A program made the translations under genes and the position numbers. The notes below the pieces were generated by a model that worked only from the letters and a program-made list of their open reading frames with translations, did no database searches and was not told the DNA's origin. Shown in pieces: positions 10,477 through 22,090 of a stretch of DNA of 64,000 nucleotides (position 1 is the stretch's first letter; each line of letters starts with the position of its first letter). The DNA is from Globodera rostochiensis (lineage: Eukaryota > Nematoda > Chromadorea > Rhabditida > Heteroderidae), in NCBI GenBank assembly GCA_018350325.1, contig JAEVLN010000029.1:672964-736963 (forward strand), written 5' to 3'.

Positions 10477-11493
10477 CGTCCACAGCAAAAAGACGTAAAA
10501 CCAAAATTTATAAAGTAAAAGATACCAAAAGAGTCAAACAATAAGCAAATTTATTTATAATATGTAAAATTATAAAATTAAAATTGCAAAAAAATTGTTC
10601 ATAAAAATCATATATGTGGAGGCTTTATGATTATTTAAAGTTAGCGCATCATTATCATGTATGTAATACCAAAACTTTTAAAGTAATTTTTCAAAAAAAT
10701 CGTTTATCTGAAATCCCGCCTTTATTTAAAATAACAAACAAAGAATCAAGAAAGCTAGCATAATAAGTTGAATTACTAAGTTACTCAGCAAAAGTTGACG
10801 ATTAATGTATTTATTGCCAAGTTATTTATTTGATTCCATAAAAATGTTTAAAGAGAATATTACAAAATTTGTTTAAAAAATAAAATAATTTTAAATTTAT
10901 TTTATTTATAAATTGGTAATATTGTTTACGACTTATTAATTTTAATCCTACATGTAAACTGGCTTCGAATCCATTCTGCTTAAGCTTAAAACGGCAACCT
11001 AAAGTCTTGCTCACTGTTGCAGAGGAAAAGGCTATTTTCAGAATCTATTAAACGTTATGGTTGTAAAACAAAAAACATTGTTTTGTTTTTAGTGCAAATA
11101 ATCATTTTTGAGTTGATCAGTGTTTATTTTTTTACATAATGTAAGGTAAAGGTAATCTACCTATATATAAAATTTGTTTGTTATCGACTTAATATGACTG
11201 ATAGTTATTTTATGCTGCGTGTCTCGAAGAAATTGGTCCTATGGCGAAATTAAGGCGATCTTCGCGTCGGGTTTGTTTTGAGTGGCTTAGTTTAATTTAA
11301 AAATTCTTTTTATCTCAATAACACAATATTTGCGTTTAATAATTTTTAAATGTTGTAAGGTATTATAAACTTACTCGAATTCGACAAATTTAATAATATT
11401 TATTGTATTAATTCGGCAGACCTAATTCAAAAATCACCCATAATAATTGCGCATACTTTTTCAATATAAATAAAGTTAGTCATAAAATAATAA

Positions 11494-11697
11494 AATTACA
11501 AAGGAGAGCGTATCGAAGGTGACGGTGCTTTGAACATGAGATTGACCAATCCAGCATTTGCTTCAGAAAATTACAAAAAATGTTTATTAATGATAAAGTC
11601 TCCACAATGGTTACAAATTAAGCAATATGAACATAAATTTAAGCAAACCGGGTTTGAAATGAAGTATACGCAGTTCCGGTGGAGGGAACAGAAATAA
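11494..11697 (+). CDS. Long protein-like frame, 67 codons
   Basis: One of the longest non-repetitive open frames here. It reads GERIEGDGALNMRLTNPAFA, then SENYKKCLLMIKSPQWLQIK, and ends MKYTQFRWREQK-stop. A possible acceptor is TTACAAAG at 11501. Mixed charged and hydrophobic composition is typical of a folded protein. It lies just outside the 4-kb duplication. Family not recognised. Confidence 0.5.
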   Translation, partial: NYKGERIEGDGALNMRLTNPAFASENYKKCLLMIKSPQWLQIKQYEHKFKQTGFEMKYTQFRWREQK

Positions 11698-11749
11698 GAT
11701 TAATAATTTGTGTTACAACACACTTTTTTCAAAAACCAAACTTAATTTG

Positions 11750-12790
11750 ATCCACGGGTCGTTTATGATGAAAAGGTGTTCTGATATAATAAAATTTTAT
11801 TAAGGATTTGTCAAATAAATAAAATAAGTACTTATAAACAACACTTGGATAAGGCTAAATGGTGAAAAATTCAATTCTTCGCTATTTTTTAAAATTAAAT
11901 AATTCGTAACATTCGTTTTTTAAAAGAAAGCGAATTCTCGTGCACAAACTACGGAAAAATGAAATTTCTTACAACAACAAAAAACGCGTAAAATAAAAAA
12001 ACAAAAATAAAATTAGAAAAATTAATGTTTATCTAAATAAATCCACAATTTATGTAAAATTTATATAAAAAAAGAACACCTTTAATAGACTACCAATTAA
12101 ATTTTTTAAATAAATTAATTTTTTATTTTTTATTTTTATGATAGACTGATAATTTGTATGATAAAATATTAATCATTTAAAACTAAAATATACATATGCT
12201 TATTTGTTACAAAATTCCTCAAAATTTTTAGCGATATACATTGAAATTAAGTTCCTAAATTTTATTCAATAAACACCAGCATATAAACAATGAACTACCG
12301 AGCATAATTTCTGAAAAGAGAATAGACTAAATAAATAATTTTCAACCAAAAATTTTCTAAGTATTTGACAATCAATATAAATAAATTCGTAAGATCGCGG
12401 GGAATATTTTGTATAGAATTTGAATGGAAATTCCAATTTTTCAACAGCATAAATACAAACTCATCAACAACTCTATAAAAAGCCAGAATCGATGAAAAGA
12501 TTCTATCTAATCCAAATAAAATGCTTGAAGCAAAATAACAAAGGTTAAGGGGTTTGATGCTTAGAAACGCTGCAAGAAGATTGGGATGAGAGCAAATATC
12601 GAAAATATGGGTTTCAAAATCTCTCGAACATAAATAACAAAAATTTTAAAATAAAAGTAAGTAAGCAAATATCTAAATAAATTGTTTCAAATTTATAAAA
12701 AAACAAACTATATATATATTTTCTTAAATATAAATCGATGGGTAGTAAAATAAATAATTTTATAGCCAAATTATAGAGTATGTGAACTAA
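11750..12790. other. AT-rich background
   Basis: A-rich sequence. A minus-strand frame starting near 12572 after TTCTTGCAG stays open for about 90 codons but is low in complexity. I do not call a gene here. Confidence 0.4.
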
Positions 12791-12791
12791 G

Positions 12792-12897
12792 GTGGAACAA
12801 AATATCAAAAGCTCCAAGAAATTGACGAATATGTTCTGCAAATGTATACCGCAGCGAGGCACAATGGGATCATACACTATTTCGATCTCACTACGTC
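12792..12897 (+). CDS. Internal exon with both splice sites
   Basis: 106-bp candidate exon between acceptor TGTGAACTAAG and donor GTAAAC. The frame reads GTKYQKLQEIDEYVLQMYTA, then ARHNGIIHYFDLTTS; it enters with 2 nt and leaves with 2 nt of a codon. The start is likely helical and the end hydrophobic/aromatic. The opposite strand is also open (12614-12877) but looks like low-complexity membrane sequence. Not recognised. Confidence 0.5.
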
Positions 12898-13006
12898 GTA
12901 AACATAAAATTTTAATTAACTTTTGTTTATAAAAGAATAAAAACTATTATTTTTTATAAATATATTTGCCGTAGCAAAGGCAATGTAGATAATAGGGTTG
13001 CTCGAG

Positions 13007-13222
13007 TTTGGTCATCAACGCACCCCATTTAATAATTTTTTAGTTACTTTTTTGACATTTTATTTTTTAAAGAAATAGTGTGCTAAAAAGAGAGAGTCAG
13101 ACGGTTAGAGTAATTTGGTCATCAACGCACCCCATCTAATAATTTTTCAGTTACTTTTTTGAACATTTTATTTTTTTTAGAAAATTGTGTGCTAAAAAGT
13201 GAGAGTCAGACGGGTTAGAGTA
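13007..13222. repeat. 107-bp tandem duplication
   Basis: Two copies, 13007-13113 and 13114-13222, share TTTGGTCATCAACGCACCCC and GAGAGTCAGACGG and differ by a few substitutions and short indels. Confidence 0.9.
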
Positions 13223-13352
13223 TTTTTAAAATTATTAGCTTGAAATAAATAATCATGCTAATTAATTGATTTTAAAAAACTTCATGCTGTAATTTTTTTA
13301 ATAATTTTTTATTGCAATGCTTTGCCGGCAATTATTTATTTTGTTGCAAAAG

Positions 13353-13466
13353 CGTCGTTGCGAATCCAGATGGTATAAGGACCGCCGTGTCCGCCGCATG
13401 ATTGAGCGAGAATTGCGGGAATTGATTGCGGGTGGCGCACACTGTGGACCACCTCGTCTCCTTTGA
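13353..13466 (+). CDS. Arg-rich terminal exon-like frame
   Basis: 37 codons to TGA. It reads RRCESRWYKDRRVRRMIERE, then LRELIAGGAHCGPPRLL. AATAAA follows 3 bp after the stop (13470), giving a plausible compact 3' end. The GC level stands out strongly from its surroundings. Highly basic N-terminal half; nucleic-acid binding is possible but only a guess. Confidence 0.45.
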   Translation, partial: RRCESRWYKDRRVRRMIERELRELIAGGAHCGPPRLL

Positions 13467-13785
13467 TTCAATAAATGTGGATATTCAATATCTTTTAGTA
13501 GCCATTTTATTTAAAGTTATTTGAATCTAACAAAAGTTTTTTAAAAGAAAACTTTTATATATGATTTTAAATGTCTTCTTAAATTTTCAGACCCATCATG
13601 CCGATTCTGTACTTATTGATGATGAACATCTATTTGTTTATTTAATTTATTTGTTAATAAAATTTTGCTAATTTACTCATTCTAATGCCATATTTTTTAA
13701 GAAAAAGAACAGATTAGAATTAAAAGAATACATATAAAAGACGGTTTGTACTCTTCTGTTGGTGTGTATTAATAAACAAATGTGC

Positions 13786-13795
13786 GGGGGGGGGG
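13786..13795. repeat. G10 homopolymer
   Basis: Ten consecutive G in otherwise AT-rich DNA, the reverse of the C tracts at 17603 and 38025. Confidence 0.9.
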
Positions 13796-13822
13796 TATTT
13801 TATAATTTTGATTTTTAACCAG

Positions 13823-13873
13823 TCCGTTGAAGAGCGCAAACAGAAATTTAGGCTTTTCGCAGGCATTAACTAA
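13823..13873 (+). CDS. Short exon-like frame
   Basis: After acceptor TTTTTAACCAG, reads SVEERKQKFRLFAGIN to TAA. Charged and helical; not recognised. Confidence 0.33.
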   Translation, partial: SVEERKQKFRLFAGIN

Positions 13874-13882
13874 CGATGTTGA

Positions 13883-13999
13883 TTATGGATTTTAATTTGT
13901 ATTTCTTCTTCAAAATTTTTGAGTCGCGTTAGCTTCCCACGTATGAAATTATCTTTTGGCATCGAGGCAGGAAATTATGTGGCCTTACTTTTTTTCTAA
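13883..13999 (+). CDS. Protein-like frame, 38 codons
   Basis: Open between stops; the second half reads SRVSFPRMKLSFGIEAGNYV. It lies 9 bp after the stop of the previous frame. Not recognised. Confidence 0.33.
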   Translation, partial: LWILICISSSKFLSRVSFPRMKLSFGIEAGNYVALLFF

Positions 14000-14122
14000 A
14001 TATAAATAAATTTTAAATTTTTCTTCTTGTTGTGTCAAATCTATCATTTGCATTCAATTTTATTTCTCTAGATTAATAAATTATTTTATTGATTCGTTAG
14101 AATTAGCTCATGATGTGCAGTT

Positions 14123-14266
14123 ATGCAACGTTATAATCGCCGCGCTTCTCTCATTTCGCGTTCAAATTTGCGCCGGGCGTTGTGCCTTTTTGTATTGTTT
14201 GATGAATACTGTTCTAAAATGAAACAAAATAGGTTTCGCCAACGCAACAGATCTGCGAAAGATTAA
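14123..14266 (+). CDS. 47-residue ATG frame, Arg-rich
   Basis: Reads MQRYNRRASLISRSNLRRAL and ends KQNRFRQRNRSAKD. Two bases upstream is a good acceptor (TGATGTGCAG), so it may be a terminal exon or a small basic protein. GC is well above its surroundings. Not recognised. Confidence 0.42.
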   Translation: MQRYNRRASLISRSNLRRALCLFVLFDEYCSKMKQNRFRQRNRSAKD

Positions 14267-15256
14267 AGATTAAATTTTTAAATGTTAATTAATATATAAG
14301 CGATTTAAAATTTGCAACTTATAAAGATAATTCTGGATTTAATTCGCCTTATATTAATGAAATGTTAATTTTATTTTATTAATTTTCCTCCATTTTTGGG
14401 AAAAAACTTTGAAGTTTTGTATTTTTATTTGATTATGTTTTTATATTGTCAAATTAAAACGATATTTATAAATCAAAGTAAACTATTATATTTTATAAAA
14501 CAAAGCTTTGGCAGAATCATAAAATATAAATTGCATAGTATTTTTTCAGAAACAAAAAAACACTGAATTTTGGTACCTAATTTATAATATGCTGTGATTT
14601 TGACGAAGGTTAGTGTTACAAATATTTTGTCACTACAACAACAACATTTAAAAATCACAAGTAAAATAAATGTTTCAAGTTAATCCCATTAAAAGTTGAA
14701 GAGTGAAATGGGAACGACTACTATTTTTTTAAAGAGATTTTAAAAATCTTAATTACTATAAAGAAATATTAAATGTTATCTAAAAAGCTTCATATAAAAA
14801 ATTAGACTTCAAGCATTAAAAAAACAATCTAAAATCAAGAAAAATAAACAATGTGACTGATTAAATATAATGTAAAAAGGTATGAAAAGTTGCAAAAAAC
14901 AATATAAACCTTAATCTAATCCCTAATAATGATATCAATTGCACGTTTACGTTAGTGCAGATGGCAGCGACTACTAAAAAGTAAAAAGGTGGTTATAAAA
15001 TAGAGAAATTTAATTTTTTTCCTACATGTATGATGAAAAAAATTTGATTTGTAAAGTAAATTTATTACAAATTTTTAAATTATTTGTTTTGTGATTGGCA
15101 TAAATAGAATTACGAAAAATCAAAGTTTGACCTTATGATTCATGTATATGTAAAAAAATATTCTATAAAATGATAAATACAAATGATATTCAACGACATG
15201 AGCTTTTTATTTTTATAAAACATTTTAAAATATGCCAAACTTTTTTTTGTGTGCAG

Positions 15257-15373
15257 GTCGTGACACGCCAACAAGAATGCAAGGAAAACAAAGGCCGCAG
15301 TCCAAATAAGCTCCAGATTAATGATACAGAAATTGGCATCATTTACAATTATAAAATTCTAGCAGAATTTTAA
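15257..15373 (+). CDS. Terminal exon-like frame after acceptor
   Basis: After TTTTTTTTGTGTGCAG the frame reads VVTRQQECKENKGRSPNKLQ, then INDTEIGIIYNYKILAEF to TAA. The open frame extends upstream, but composition changes to T-rich before the acceptor. Polar and basic; not recognised. Confidence 0.42.
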   Translation, partial: VVTRQQECKENKGRSPNKLQINDTEIGIIYNYKILAEF

Positions 15374-15882
15374 AAAATTTAGTGTATTTGGATTGAGTGA
15401 CGACCATATTGTAGAACAGGATTTATATTAAAAAAAAGTCTTATAAAATTGAAAAATTACTTTAAAATTCAAAAAAATATTATAGCCTTTAAATGTTACG
15501 AAAATAAAACAAATATTTTGTCCAAAATATTGCATTTTTATAACTTGAGTATAGTTAAATTAAATTATAAATATAGGATAACTAAAAAGCATTATCTGTT
15601 TCGATATTTATTTATTGTTTTAAATCGATCTATAAATTTAATAAATACCTTTCAACTTATGTCTGGAAATTAACAGCAATATTAGTAAATAAGAATAATA
15701 AGATAAATAGCAAAATAAACAATTCTTCATACAAATTAAAGCATAAAAAACAATATAAAATAGACCAAATTAGGTACACATTTTTTTAAAATATTTAACT
15801 GACACAGTCCGCAAGAACCATAAACTTTTAAAATTAAAAAAATAAATTCTTTTAGGTGATAGCAACACTACATAAAATCTAA

Positions 15883-16023
15883 AATTTGAATAAATCTAGA
15901 AGAAATTCTGAATGTGAAATTTACCGCATTCAAACTATGGGGGCGATAAACTTAGAGCTAGAGCGGATTTATCTTGTCGTATTCTCAGATGATGGGGCGT
16001 CAGCACAAACGATGCCTTCTTGA
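15883..16023 (+). CDS. Exon-like frame with RIYLVVFSDDGASAQ
   Basis: 46 codons; the end reads MGAINLELERIYLVVFSDDG, then ASAQTMPS. It is a diverged relative of the frame at 8245 and about 39140. Flanking sequence to about 16250 also aligns, so this is an older copy of that part of the 4-kb segment. Confidence 0.45.
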   Translation, partial: NLNKSRRNSECEIYRIQTMGAINLELERIYLVVFSDDGASAQTMPS

Positions 16024-16250
16024 ATTTCGTGATTTTTCCGGGCGAATCTTTCCTTGTGGTTCGAAGACAATGGCTAACTATTAGCCACTTCAACATAAAA
16101 TAATTTAAAATTATCTGTTATTTCTACATAAAAAATAAATGTATAAAATTTGCAGCTTCAAAATAAAAATACATTTAAGAAAAACCTATTTGAAAAAACT
16201 CGATAACAAAAATGCTACAAAAGTTTAAAATATTTTATTATATTTAATAA
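15940..16250. repeat. Diverged relative of the 4-kb duplication
   Basis: Aligns to about 39130-39310 (and 8235-8390): GGATTTATCTTG..GT.TTCTC..GATGATGG, then TTCAAAATAAAAAT and GCTACAAAAGTTTAAAATAT. I judge identity at three quarters or less outside the frame. Confidence 0.65.
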
Positions 16251-16908
16251 AATTAAAATTGAATATTGCACAGAACGGTGGCTGGCCAATATTAAGGCAA
16301 CAATCGTTCATCCGACCGAGAATGTTCACACATTGTTAAATTTGTTAAATTTGTTAATAATAAAAAAGATTAAAATATTGAAAAAAGCATATTAATATGC
16401 GAGAAAGATTTATTGTATTTATGCGACAAATTCTTACATTACCTAATTATTTTGTTGAAATTATAATTCAATAAAAACTTTATGGTGGATTTTTGTTCAA
16501 CTTTTCAATTCTCGCCCGCACCCAAAATTTTAATAGGTTGCGTAGGCTTTGAATTTTTACAGTAACAATTGTTAACGTAATCATGTTTAAACACATTTTT
16601 TTTTAATTTTATTGTTAATGAAGGTTTATTTAATAAAATTGAATAAGACGCAGTGGCTACGGCCTCCTCTTGAATCATTCAGCAAACAATGTAAAAATGC
16701 TGTAATGCACCTGAGTTTAATATTTTTATTGTGTTTGTTTTTTTTAAATTAAATTTAAATTATGCTCAACATTTGCTAACCGCGACTCGTATATTTCGAT
16801 TTTTAAAAGGGTTTATAAATATTATTATTAAAAATATAAGTTGATTTCACACAGAATATCCTCTCTTGATACTTATATTATATTTTATATTTGATTTCTT
16901 TTGTTTAG

Positions 16909-16937
16909 TTCAATAACTTTTATCTACGGATCGGACA
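16909..16937 (+). CDS. 29-bp microexon candidate
   Basis: Acceptor CTTTTGTTTAG and donor GTAAGT flank TTCAATAACTTTTATCTACG and nine more bases (FNNFYLRIG plus two bases). Both splice signals are strong for this genome; the coding call is inference. Confidence 0.33.
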
Positions 16938-17131
16938 GTAAGTATTTATTTTAGTTGATTTAATAAGAGTATTAAGGGCATTAATAATGTATTAAATTAA
17001 CACTATCTTTAATTACTATTGATTTTACCGCACCTCAATTAAGACTCGCCACGGCGATCAGTAAGCGTACATTGTTTTTGTAACACACTTTATTATTCGA
17101 ATTTTTTCTCAATTATATTTCGCTTTTATAG

Positions 17132-17171
17132 TCCTGAATCGGCGACAAACAGAACGTGCACCAAATTTGAG
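17132..17171 (+). CDS. 40-bp exon candidate
   Basis: Between TTTCGCTTTTATAG and GTTTAATG. The open frame reads LNRRQTERAPNL. Not recognised. Confidence 0.32.
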
Positions 17172-17517
17172 GTTTAATGTCTTTATTTGAGATTTTCCCA
17201 TTTAGGTATTCAAAAATTGTTAATAATAATTTTCGAATTTATATGAATGCTTCCTACCTTATATAATGTAATTGATTATTTTCCTTGTTATTTTTAATTT
17301 TAGATTGAATATTATTTTATATGATTTATTAAATTAAGTCATTTTTAATTATCATTTAAAACATTTTTATGTTTTTGTTTTGATCGAGACCTAAAACAGA
17401 CACAAACCACTCAACAAATGAACAGTGCTTCTTTGACTCGCGACAAGCTTTAAATTTTTTATAAAAAGTTGCATTCAATATTTTAAATCTTTCTTTATTT
17501 ACATAATTAACTTTTAC

Positions 17518-17735
17518 ATCGGTTTAAGCCAATTTACAACCCTTCAAACCCTGGCCATGGATATTTTTTTAGTTTGAAAGTATCTTTAAATCGATATTAT
17601 TGCCCCCCCCCCCTCCGGCGATGGGAAAACGAATGCCCATCCCCGGCTGGCAGAAAAAAGCAGCCATTTGAATTGCTGCAGCGAGCGGTGGATGGAAAGA
17701 ATGGCTGCAATCGATCTATAAATTTAATAAATTTT
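17518..17735. repeat. Third partial copy of the duplication's 5' flank, with C11 tract
   Basis: Aligns with 37965-38165: CGGTTTAAGCCAATTTA, ATCGATATTATTG followed by 11 C (17603-17613), then GGCGATGGGAAAACGAA and the AAIELLQR segment. An extra T at about 17668 turns the ATT-GAA codons into ATT-TGA, so the frame opened by ATG at 17621 breaks at 17669. Confidence 0.85.
17621..17735 (+). pseudogene. Frameshifted copy of the AAIELLQR exon
   Basis: ATG at 17621 reads MGKRMPIPGWQKKAAI and then TGA through a 1-bp insertion; the continuation ELLQRAVDGKNGC is present in another frame. Locus 38050 has the intact version. Confidence 0.6.
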
Positions 17736-17808
17736 GCCCAGCACATAAAATTATTAAATTGAAGTTAACAAATTAATATTAATTAAAGCTCAATATTAAA
17801 TCATAATT

Positions 17809-17864
17809 ATGTTTTTGAGAAGAGCCCAAAAAAAATTCCGGCAGCGGGAGATAAGGGTTCGAAA
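17809..17864 (+). CDS. Possible first exon MFLRRAQKKFRQREIRVR
   Basis: ATG is followed by 18 codons and a strong donor GTAAGTTT, leaving two bases of the next codon. Very basic. No downstream exon of matching phase was identified nearby (18566 enters in a different phase), so at least one exon would be missing. Confidence 0.4.
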
Positions 17865-18565
17865 GTAAGTTTTTATCAATATGTTGGTTTAATTAGTAAG
17901 AAAATTTTAAAAATGATTTATCGTTAAATATTTTTTGTTTTAATTAGAAAAATTATGAAGAAGTTTTGCTAATAAATATATCTAAATCGATTGGCAGACT
18001 AAAACCAAATAAACAAAAGTTTGAAACTTTTATTTATTTATTTTTTTGTTAATATTGATTGATGCTCTTCAAACGCTAAATCGAAATATAAAAATTAATT
18101 CATAAAAATCATCTGTTCATATTATCTTTGTTTGCCGAGAATTTTTAAGGATTACAAATATACTTTAAAAAACGATTTTGTTTTTATTTTAAGCGTTTTT
18201 ATTGTATTCCCTGCAATGAATTGTTTATTGACCTTTAATTTGTCAATTTTATGGCCCAATTTGCTCAAAAACATTGTATTTAATAATAAAACGAATGTAA
18301 TTTGATTATGGACCTACATATAGTTCAATAATTTAAAATAACTTAAACAAAGCCTACATTTGCGCAAAGAATATAAAAATGTTAACATTATTAATAACTC
18401 TCTTAATTAGGCAACTCCTCTAAATCTTAATATTTAGTTAGATAAAATCAATAACAATGAACCCCAGAGCACCTTACATTTTTCTTGAACACCTTATTAA
18501 AATAAAATAATAAATTTATAACAAAAATTGTAAAAAAGGCAACCTTTAATTTTCCTACATTTCAG

Positions 18566-18651
18566 CCCAGACAGCTATTTTTTGAAGGTATTAAAAACAA
18601 ATATTATGATGAACCTGTTGTTTGTGATTTAACAAAGAATGAAGCCATAAG
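18566..18651 (+). CDS. Internal exon with both splice sites
   Basis: 86 bp between CCTACATTTCAG and GTGAGC. Reads PRQLFFEGIKNKYYDEPVVC, then DLTKNEAIR; it exits with two bases (AG). The next candidate exon at 19613 begins with one base (G), which completes the codon, so the pair is phase-compatible. Not recognised. Confidence 0.5.
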
Positions 18652-19612
18652 GTGAGCACGACGGCATAACCCAGAACCACATTTGCAAGATTAGAATTTC
18701 ATTGAATGATTACTAATATTTATTGCTTGCGAAAATAAAATTAACAAATAAAATTATAAACGACATTTACTTAAAATTGTATAAAATTTTGAATTATTAA
18801 TCATTAAGAATCAAAAAGAGCGCATAAAGCTGTTTGAAACAGATTATAAGAAATTGTATAATTATGTCTATAATATTTTCTAATAAATAAAAAATATAAA
18901 GAATAATTTATATTTAAAAAAATAACCTTTTAGAGGATTTATTCAAAAAGTAGCTATAAAGAACTCCAATAAGAAATTTATTTTTGCTATAAAATAAATG
19001 TACACTAGTTCTTGGTAGCTTACATTTAAATTTTTTTGCATAACAATTGATTTATTTTAACGGGTTAAAATATTATACACAATTTTTTAATATTTTTTTT
19101 TGCAAAAGTTTGTTTATTATATGACACTTTACATCAACTGTCTTTGCCTAATATTTATAGTTTTTTCTATTTTGGCATGAGCATCCACAGGGCTTAATTT
19201 AATTTATATGTTATGTTGAATGCTTAATGAACAACTCCGGAACGATTTAGACAATTTTAATTTTTTTTATTATTATTAAAATGTAATTATTTTTTAAAAT
19301 TAAATATTCGTGTATTCGTGGTTTATTTGTTTTAACTTTTATGGTACCATTTGCCGTAATTTTTTCCGAGTTTATGTAAACATTTCTAATTTATCTCGCT
19401 TTAAAAATCAAAAAAATATTTTTATTCAAAATTTAATTTAGATTTTTTGTTGTCTATTTAACATAATCTAAAGCAATCTGTTTTAATACATAATTGATAT
19501 TAGACTTTTCTCGCATAATTCCTCAACAGTTCTCGGTTGCTGCACGCTTATTAGTTATTATAATTGATTGTATTTACATTTAATTAGCTTTTTACAATTT
19601 GTCACTAATCAG

Positions 19613-19946
19613 GTATATAAAACGGTTTTATGGTTACTTTGTAATTAATCGCGCGAAACCGATGGGCGCACGTTGCTTGTCATTCAAATACCACTTATCT
19701 TCAAGTGAATGCCGGACCATAAGGAAATTTAGAAACAAATTAAAGATTGACATCCTTAGGCCATCTTCGAGAGTTGACAGACTCGATGCGCTTCGTTATA
19801 TGATTATTTTCGTTTTGTTTCAATACAAATTTATTTGGTTTTCACTAACTTTGATAAATAAAATCTTAGCAATAAGAATGTGGTTTAAAAATTATTTAAA
19901 CTCCAGGGCTTTTTCCACATTCCCTCAAACCATTATCCGATATTAA
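19613..19946 (+). CDS. Exon-like frame, phase-matched to 18566-18651
   Basis: After ACTAATCAG; reads YIKRFYGYFVINRAKPMGAR, then CLSFKYHLSSSECRTIRKFR. It stays open to TAA at 19944; the GC-richer, protein-like part ends near 19800, so the true exon may stop at a donor there. The far end is hydrophobic. Not recognised. Confidence 0.42.
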
Positions 19947-20225
19947 TAATATTTTAAATTGCAGTTTGAACAGCTTTTTTTAATTTTTATACATGCTTAG
20001 TGTTGCGGGGCGAGACTAATAAAGTATATGTAGAAAATTTTTTTTGGCTATGGCTATAATGTTGATAATACATTATTTATAAATTTTATACATAATCAAA
20101 ATCAGTGTTATTTTTTAACAACATTTATTCATTTGTATCGGTAACTAAAAACTACTTGTATTTTATAATAATATTAAAATTTATTCATACTTCATATAAT
20201 TAATTCCCACTTCCGGCCATTATAG

Positions 20226-20252
20226 TTATTAGTCGTTGATTTCTACGCACAG
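20226..20252 (+). CDS. 27-bp microexon candidate (LLVVDFYAQ)
   Basis: Flanked by CGGCCATTATAG and GTATAT; only one frame is open. The peptide resembles the strand before the thioredoxin active site, but no WCxxC-coding exon follows nearby, so I do not assign that family. Confidence 0.28.
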
Positions 20253-20829
20253 GTATATATTTTTTAATTAAATTAAATTTTGTCTTTTGAATCATATTTC
20301 TGTGATTAAAAAAATAACAATTACTATGTTAATCGTGAGTTGTACTTTTTTTCTAATACTATATATTATTTCGTTGCTTCCATTAAAATATTTTCTATCA
20401 ATAAATGCTTTAACCAATTAAACAAAATAGTCTACGGCCGATCTGTGATCATACTGTAGTTTTGGTGGGGCAGTCTTCAGCATCTTTTTTTCCGTCTGAA
20501 ATTAATATTTGATTGGCAAGAATTATTTTAATTGTTAATAATTGTTATTGTTTTTTATTTGCACTATAAATTAAATATTTTATGCTAGACCTAGCTATGG
20601 TTTTTTTTCTTATGAGATTAAAATAGAGATTGTGTTAAACTTAATTATTAATTTTTTAATTTGTCTTTAGGAGTATTTGCACCTATAATTACATTTTTGA
20701 TGACATTCTTTAACATCGGCAATTTGTAATAGATGTTGAAACAATTAATGATTTTTTGATCTTCTATATATGACGAAAAACAATTCATACAAATTTTAAA
20801 AGTAGAGCCCTGTTGGGCTAATGCTTTCA

Positions 20830-21120
20830 CATCTTTGAGATCAAAATTAAAATTGATTTAAACTTAAAAACATCACAAATTTGTTTTTGCATTTAGATTT
20901 ATGGTCTCTTTTTTATATTGAATAAACCCAAGGGTTTTAATCGTTTGTCACATTTATATTTGTGGGCATATTTTTATTTTACAATTATTATTAATTCATC
21001 TCAAAAGAAGCAGCAAAAGGCAAACAACTATTAGTAAACTTGAAAAGTCATCAATGCGAGCGCACCTATAATTATTTGGGAAACCAAAATCCATTTAAGT
21101 AAACTTTAAGTTAGTTTCTT
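20830..21120. other. AT-rich background
   Basis: No supported feature. Confidence 0.4.
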
Positions 21121-21124
21121 AAAC

Positions 21125-21235
21125 ATGAAACAAACAAATAAATTTTTAAAAATATCAAATTCGTCCAAGGACAAAATCAAAAGCACAGTGACACTTTCAA
21201 AGTTCGCAGTACCTAATTTTCCAATCGATTTTTGA
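21125..21235 (+). CDS. 36-residue ATG frame
   Basis: Reads MKQTNKFLKISNSSKDKIKS, then TVTLSKFAVPNFPIDF to TGA. Basic and polar. Not recognised. Confidence 0.36.
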   Translation: MKQTNKFLKISNSSKDKIKSTVTLSKFAVPNFPIDF

Positions 21236-21880
21236 AAATAACTCACAAAATCTAAAATTTATTTGGCTTCCATTGACGAACATCCACAGTTATGTACAAA
21301 ATCGAAAAATGAATAAAAGAAAATTTTTAAAATCATAATCAGTGTTTATTAACCAATTTTAACAATTCAAAACTTTTTTGAATTAATTAACATTAAATAA
21401 ATTCACATTCATAACACATATTTTAATTTGTAAAGCAAAATTTTTTAAATGAAATAACTCCATTTAATAAATAAATATCTTCGAAAAATAAAACGAAAAA
21501 TGATTTTGATAATTCAATCTTGTCTATCAATATTGCGAGTTCAGTGTTTGTTTTTAATTTCAAGATTTGCACTTGATTGATGCCGAGACCGTTAATTGTT
21601 GAAAAGCATTGACTATAATCTGGACGTGTGCTAATAACCAATCAAAAGGAGTTTATTGTTTCAAATAAATAGCAATTTATTATAAAGTTGTTAGTAGTTC
21701 ATATCCATTAATTATGTTAAAACTAAAAATTATTTCTATTGATTAATAAACAATAAACTATTAAATTGTCATTTTAATCTCTTACATTTTGGGTTTAACT
21801 GTTAAACGTTTTTTAAATAAACTATGTAATATTTAATTTATTCAAATTTTAATCAATAGAATTTCTTATAAAAAAAAAAT

Positions 21881-22090
21881 TTGATTTCAATATGTCTTTT
21901 TTCGTTTATTATTTTAAAATTTAATCACAAACAATTTTATCTTAATTTTAGCAAAATCGATTTTTCTTATTATGTTTTACCTCCGTCCCCATTTATTGGT
22001 TTCTGCGTAATAATTGCCGCCAAACTTCTAAACAGTCCTGAGAAATCTTACCAATGGATATTCGGAAATGATCTGATTACTAATATTTAA
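21881..22090 (+). CDS. Membrane-type exon-like frame
   Basis: The GC-richer second half reads VLPPSPFIGFCVIIAAKLLN, then SPEKSYQWIFGNDLITNI to TAA. It has one probable transmembrane stretch. The first half is low complexity and may be intron. Confidence 0.38.
   Translation: MISICLFSFIILKFNHKQFYLNFSKIDFSYYVLPPSPFIGFCVIIAAKLLNSPEKSYQWIFGNDLITNI

Larger units (their letters stand above)
7172..11255. repeat. ~4-kb dispersed duplication, copy 1
   Basis: Matches 38089-41989 in the same orientation at a few percent divergence by eye, starting at GCAGCCATTGAATTGCTGC and ending at CGA/GATTAAGG. Copy 2 lacks roughly 8699-8866 and a few short stretches. I found no terminal inverted repeat or target duplication. 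It holds several plus-strand protein-like frames (listed separately), so it may be a segmental duplication of a gene region rather than a transposon. Confidence 0.9.

Noticed and set aside
10207..10488. 93-codon minus-strand frame (91 codons in copy 2)
   Set aside because: The frame stays open in both copies, but the one substitution is synonymous on the plus strand and not on this one; half of it is AT-rich background.
12296..12574. ~90-codon minus-strand frame after TTCTTGCAG
   Set aside because: Hydrophobic and AT-rich; a frame of this length is expected a few times by chance in this much sequence.
20226..20252. Thioredoxin-family exon (LLVVDFYAQ)
   Set aside because: No WCxxC-coding sequence follows in the downstream islands.
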